DNA from: Candidatus Woesearchaeota archaeon
GTDB lineage: Archaea; Nanobdellota; Nanobdellia; Woesearchaeales; 21-14-0-10-32-9
DNA: 6,097 nt
Assembly (NCBI GenBank): GCA_003562145.1
Contig: PWWA01000020.1
Location: forward strand, 1-6,097
Reading direction: 5' to 3'
Positions 5,174 to 6,097 of the stretch are shown here, piece by piece. Each line of letters begins with the position of its first letter. The first letter of the stretch is position 1. Both the position numbers and the translations under genes were made by a program. The notes under the pieces are model-generated. The model was not told the DNA's origin. It ran no database searches and worked only from the letters and a program-made list of their open reading frames with translations.

Positions 5174-5656
5174 ATGGCCAAAAAGAAGAGGAAAACAAGG
5201 AAGCATATTATGATAAAAGCTATAATAGCATTGTTTTTATTATTGGCTTTCACGTTGCTGCTCGTAGGTGAAGGGAACCGGGCAGACAGGGTTTGCTTTA
5301 ACGGGAATTGCTTTAAAGTAGAGGTTGTGGATACCCCTGAAGCAAGGCAAAAGGGCTTGATGTTCAGGGATTACTTGCCTGGTGATGAAGGAATGCTTTT
5401 CGTTTTTGAAGAGGAGTGGATTTATTCTTTTTGGATGAAGAACACATTAATACCTTTGGACATGATATGGATTAATTCTGGCTTAGAAGTCGTCCATATC
5501 CATGAAAATGCAGAGCCGTGCAAAGAAGACCCTTGCCCTAGCATTAACCCAGGGGTTCCAGCGCTTTACGTTTTAGAGGTTAACGCTGGGAAAGCAAGAG
5601 AAACAGGCTTGTCCATCGGGGACAAAGCCGATTTTAGGGGAAACATATTGCCATGA
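5174..5656 (+). CDS. DUF192 (COG1430) family protein with N-terminal membrane anchor
   Basis: 160 aa. A basic start (KKKRKTRKH) and one hydrophobic helix (about 14-32, IKAIIALFLLLAFTLLLVG) form a signal anchor or uncleaved signal peptide, placing the remainder outside the cell. Residues 38-155 are DUF192: GLMFRDYL (61-68), GMLFVFE (73-79), FWMKNTLIPLDMIWI (86-100) and YVLEVNAGK (132-140) are its hallmark segments. The family is widespread and mostly lacks a known function. Two Cys pairs, CFNGNC (41-46) and CKEDPC (116-121), could form disulfides or bind metal. ATG 5174 is chosen because it lies 27.5 bp past the TATA centre; in-frame codons from 5108 precede the promoter and are not coding. 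ATG 5210 (residue 13) would keep the helix but drop the basic stretch. The gene stops one base before the convergent glycosyltransferase gene. Confidence 0.88.
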   Translation: MAKKKRKTRKHIMIKAIIALFLLLAFTLLLVGEGNRADRVCFNGNCFKVEVVDTPEARQKGLMFRDYLPGDEGMLFVFEEEWIYSFWMKNTLIPLDMIWINSGLEVVHIHENAEPCKEDPCPSINPGVPALYVLEVNAGKARETGLSIGDKADFRGNILP

Positions 5657-5657
5657 T

Positions 5658-6097
5658 TCATTGCTTCTTTTTCGCAAGATGCTTCTCAAAAACGGATAGC
5701 CAATCAAGCATTAGCCGAGTCATCAAAAAATTATCCTTAACATGCAACTTCCCAGCCCTGCCAAGCCTCTCCCGCAACTCATCATCCTCCAGCAACCTAA
5801 TAACGCTACGCGCAAAACCCTTATTGTCATTAGGCCTATGCAAAAAACCATTAACACCATCGATAACCTGCAAAGGAATCCCGCCGACACGAGAAGCAAC
5901 AACAGGAGTACCCTTAAACAAAGCCTCACTAACCACTAAGCCAAAACCTTCCCTAGAAGATTTCTGAATAACAACGCTGGACGCACGCTGCAAGGCATTC
6001 ACCAAGATATCGCTTTCAAACAAAACCAAATGAATATCATCTTTGTACGGGCTTTTCTCAACGTAACGCTCAACCTTCTCATAAATCTGCTGGCCCT
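5658..6097 (-). CDS. treT: TreT-like GT4 glycosyltransferase (trehalose synthase type), C-terminal part
   Basis: The frame is open to the right edge, so about 145 C-terminal residues of a larger protein are present. They form the nucleotide-sugar-binding half of a GT-B fold glycosyltransferase: VNALQRASSVVIQKSSREGFGL, then VSEALFKGTPVVASRVGGIP, gives the family E-x7-E pair (Glu of REGFG, Glu of SEAL). IDGVNGFL and a C-terminal helix reaching back (LMTRLMLDWLSVFEKHL) follow. The VNAxQRASxVxxQxSxREGFGLxVSEA signature is that of TreT, which makes trehalose from an NDP-glucose and glucose, though related GT4 enzymes share much of it. Trehalose production for stress protection is the likely role, not provable from this part. 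The TTG at 6029-6027 is not a start, as coding continues upstream in frame. Codons end mostly in T or G. No terminator is visible in the one-base gap to the DUF192 gene. Confidence 0.8.
   Translation of the reverse strand, partial: GQQIYEKVERYVEKSPYKDDIHLVLFESDILVNALQRASSVVIQKSSREGFGLVVSEALFKGTPVVASRVGGIPLQVIDGVNGFLHRPNDNKGFARSVIRLLEDDELRERLGRAGKLHVKDNFLMTRLMLDWLSVFEKHLAKKKQ

Noticed and set aside
1..6097. CRISPR arrays, tRNA or rRNA genes, insertion sequences
   Set aside because: No regularly spaced direct repeats, cloverleaf-like segments, rRNA-like stretches or transposase motifs were found by eye. The TGTTTCAG copies are few, irregularly spaced and on both strands, so they are not a CRISPR.

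Overview
The window looks like a compact archaeal chromosome segment. Archaeal TATA boxes (TTTATATA-type) sit at the expected distance from start codons. Three genes appear to be leaderless, while others have GGTG-type Shine-Dalgarno sites. Gene content agrees: an Lrp/AsnC one-domain regulator, a type-4 uracil-DNA glycosylase, a TreT-like glycosyltransferase and an S26-type membrane peptidase. A DPANN-type or related small-genome lineage is my guess; nothing in the window fixes the taxonomy.

Left part (1-2576). The 3' end of a type-4 uracil-DNA glycosylase gene (+ strand) converges on, and overlaps by 9 bp, a three-gene minus-strand operon. In transcription order this is: a 546-aa winged-helix protein whose C-terminal part I tentatively relate to class III ribonucleotide reductase (NrdD); a 219-aa thymidylate synthase-fold protein with Gly in place of the catalytic Cys; and a 57-aa basic coiled-coil protein. 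Gene junctions are tight (12 bp, then a TGATG overlap) and both internal starts have AAGGTG sites. The pairing suggests a DNA-binding, nucleotide-sensing module built from former nucleotide-synthesis enzymes. That is inference.

Middle (2577-3306). A 260-bp divergent intergenic region separates this operon from a + strand Lrp/AsnC regulator. It carries two TATA boxes and four copies of the octamer TGTTTCAG, two of them forming a perfect palindrome and one next to the operon's TATA box. This looks like an operator array controlling one or both genes.

Right part (3307-6097). A minus-strand short-chain dehydrogenase (SDR) gene is followed by a poly-T terminator that abuts the Lrp gene. Upstream of it lies a minus-strand gene for a four-part membrane protein: a DUF5752-like N-terminus, one membrane helix, a coiled coil, and a signal-peptidase-like Ser/His/Asp domain. 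That gene diverges from a membrane-anchored DUF192 protein. Both start codons lie exactly 27.5 bp from the centre of one palindromic TATA box, TTTATATAAA, so one element probably drives both leaderless transcripts. The window ends in the C-terminal part of a TreT-like (GT4) glycosyltransferase on the minus strand, separated from the DUF192 gene by a single base.
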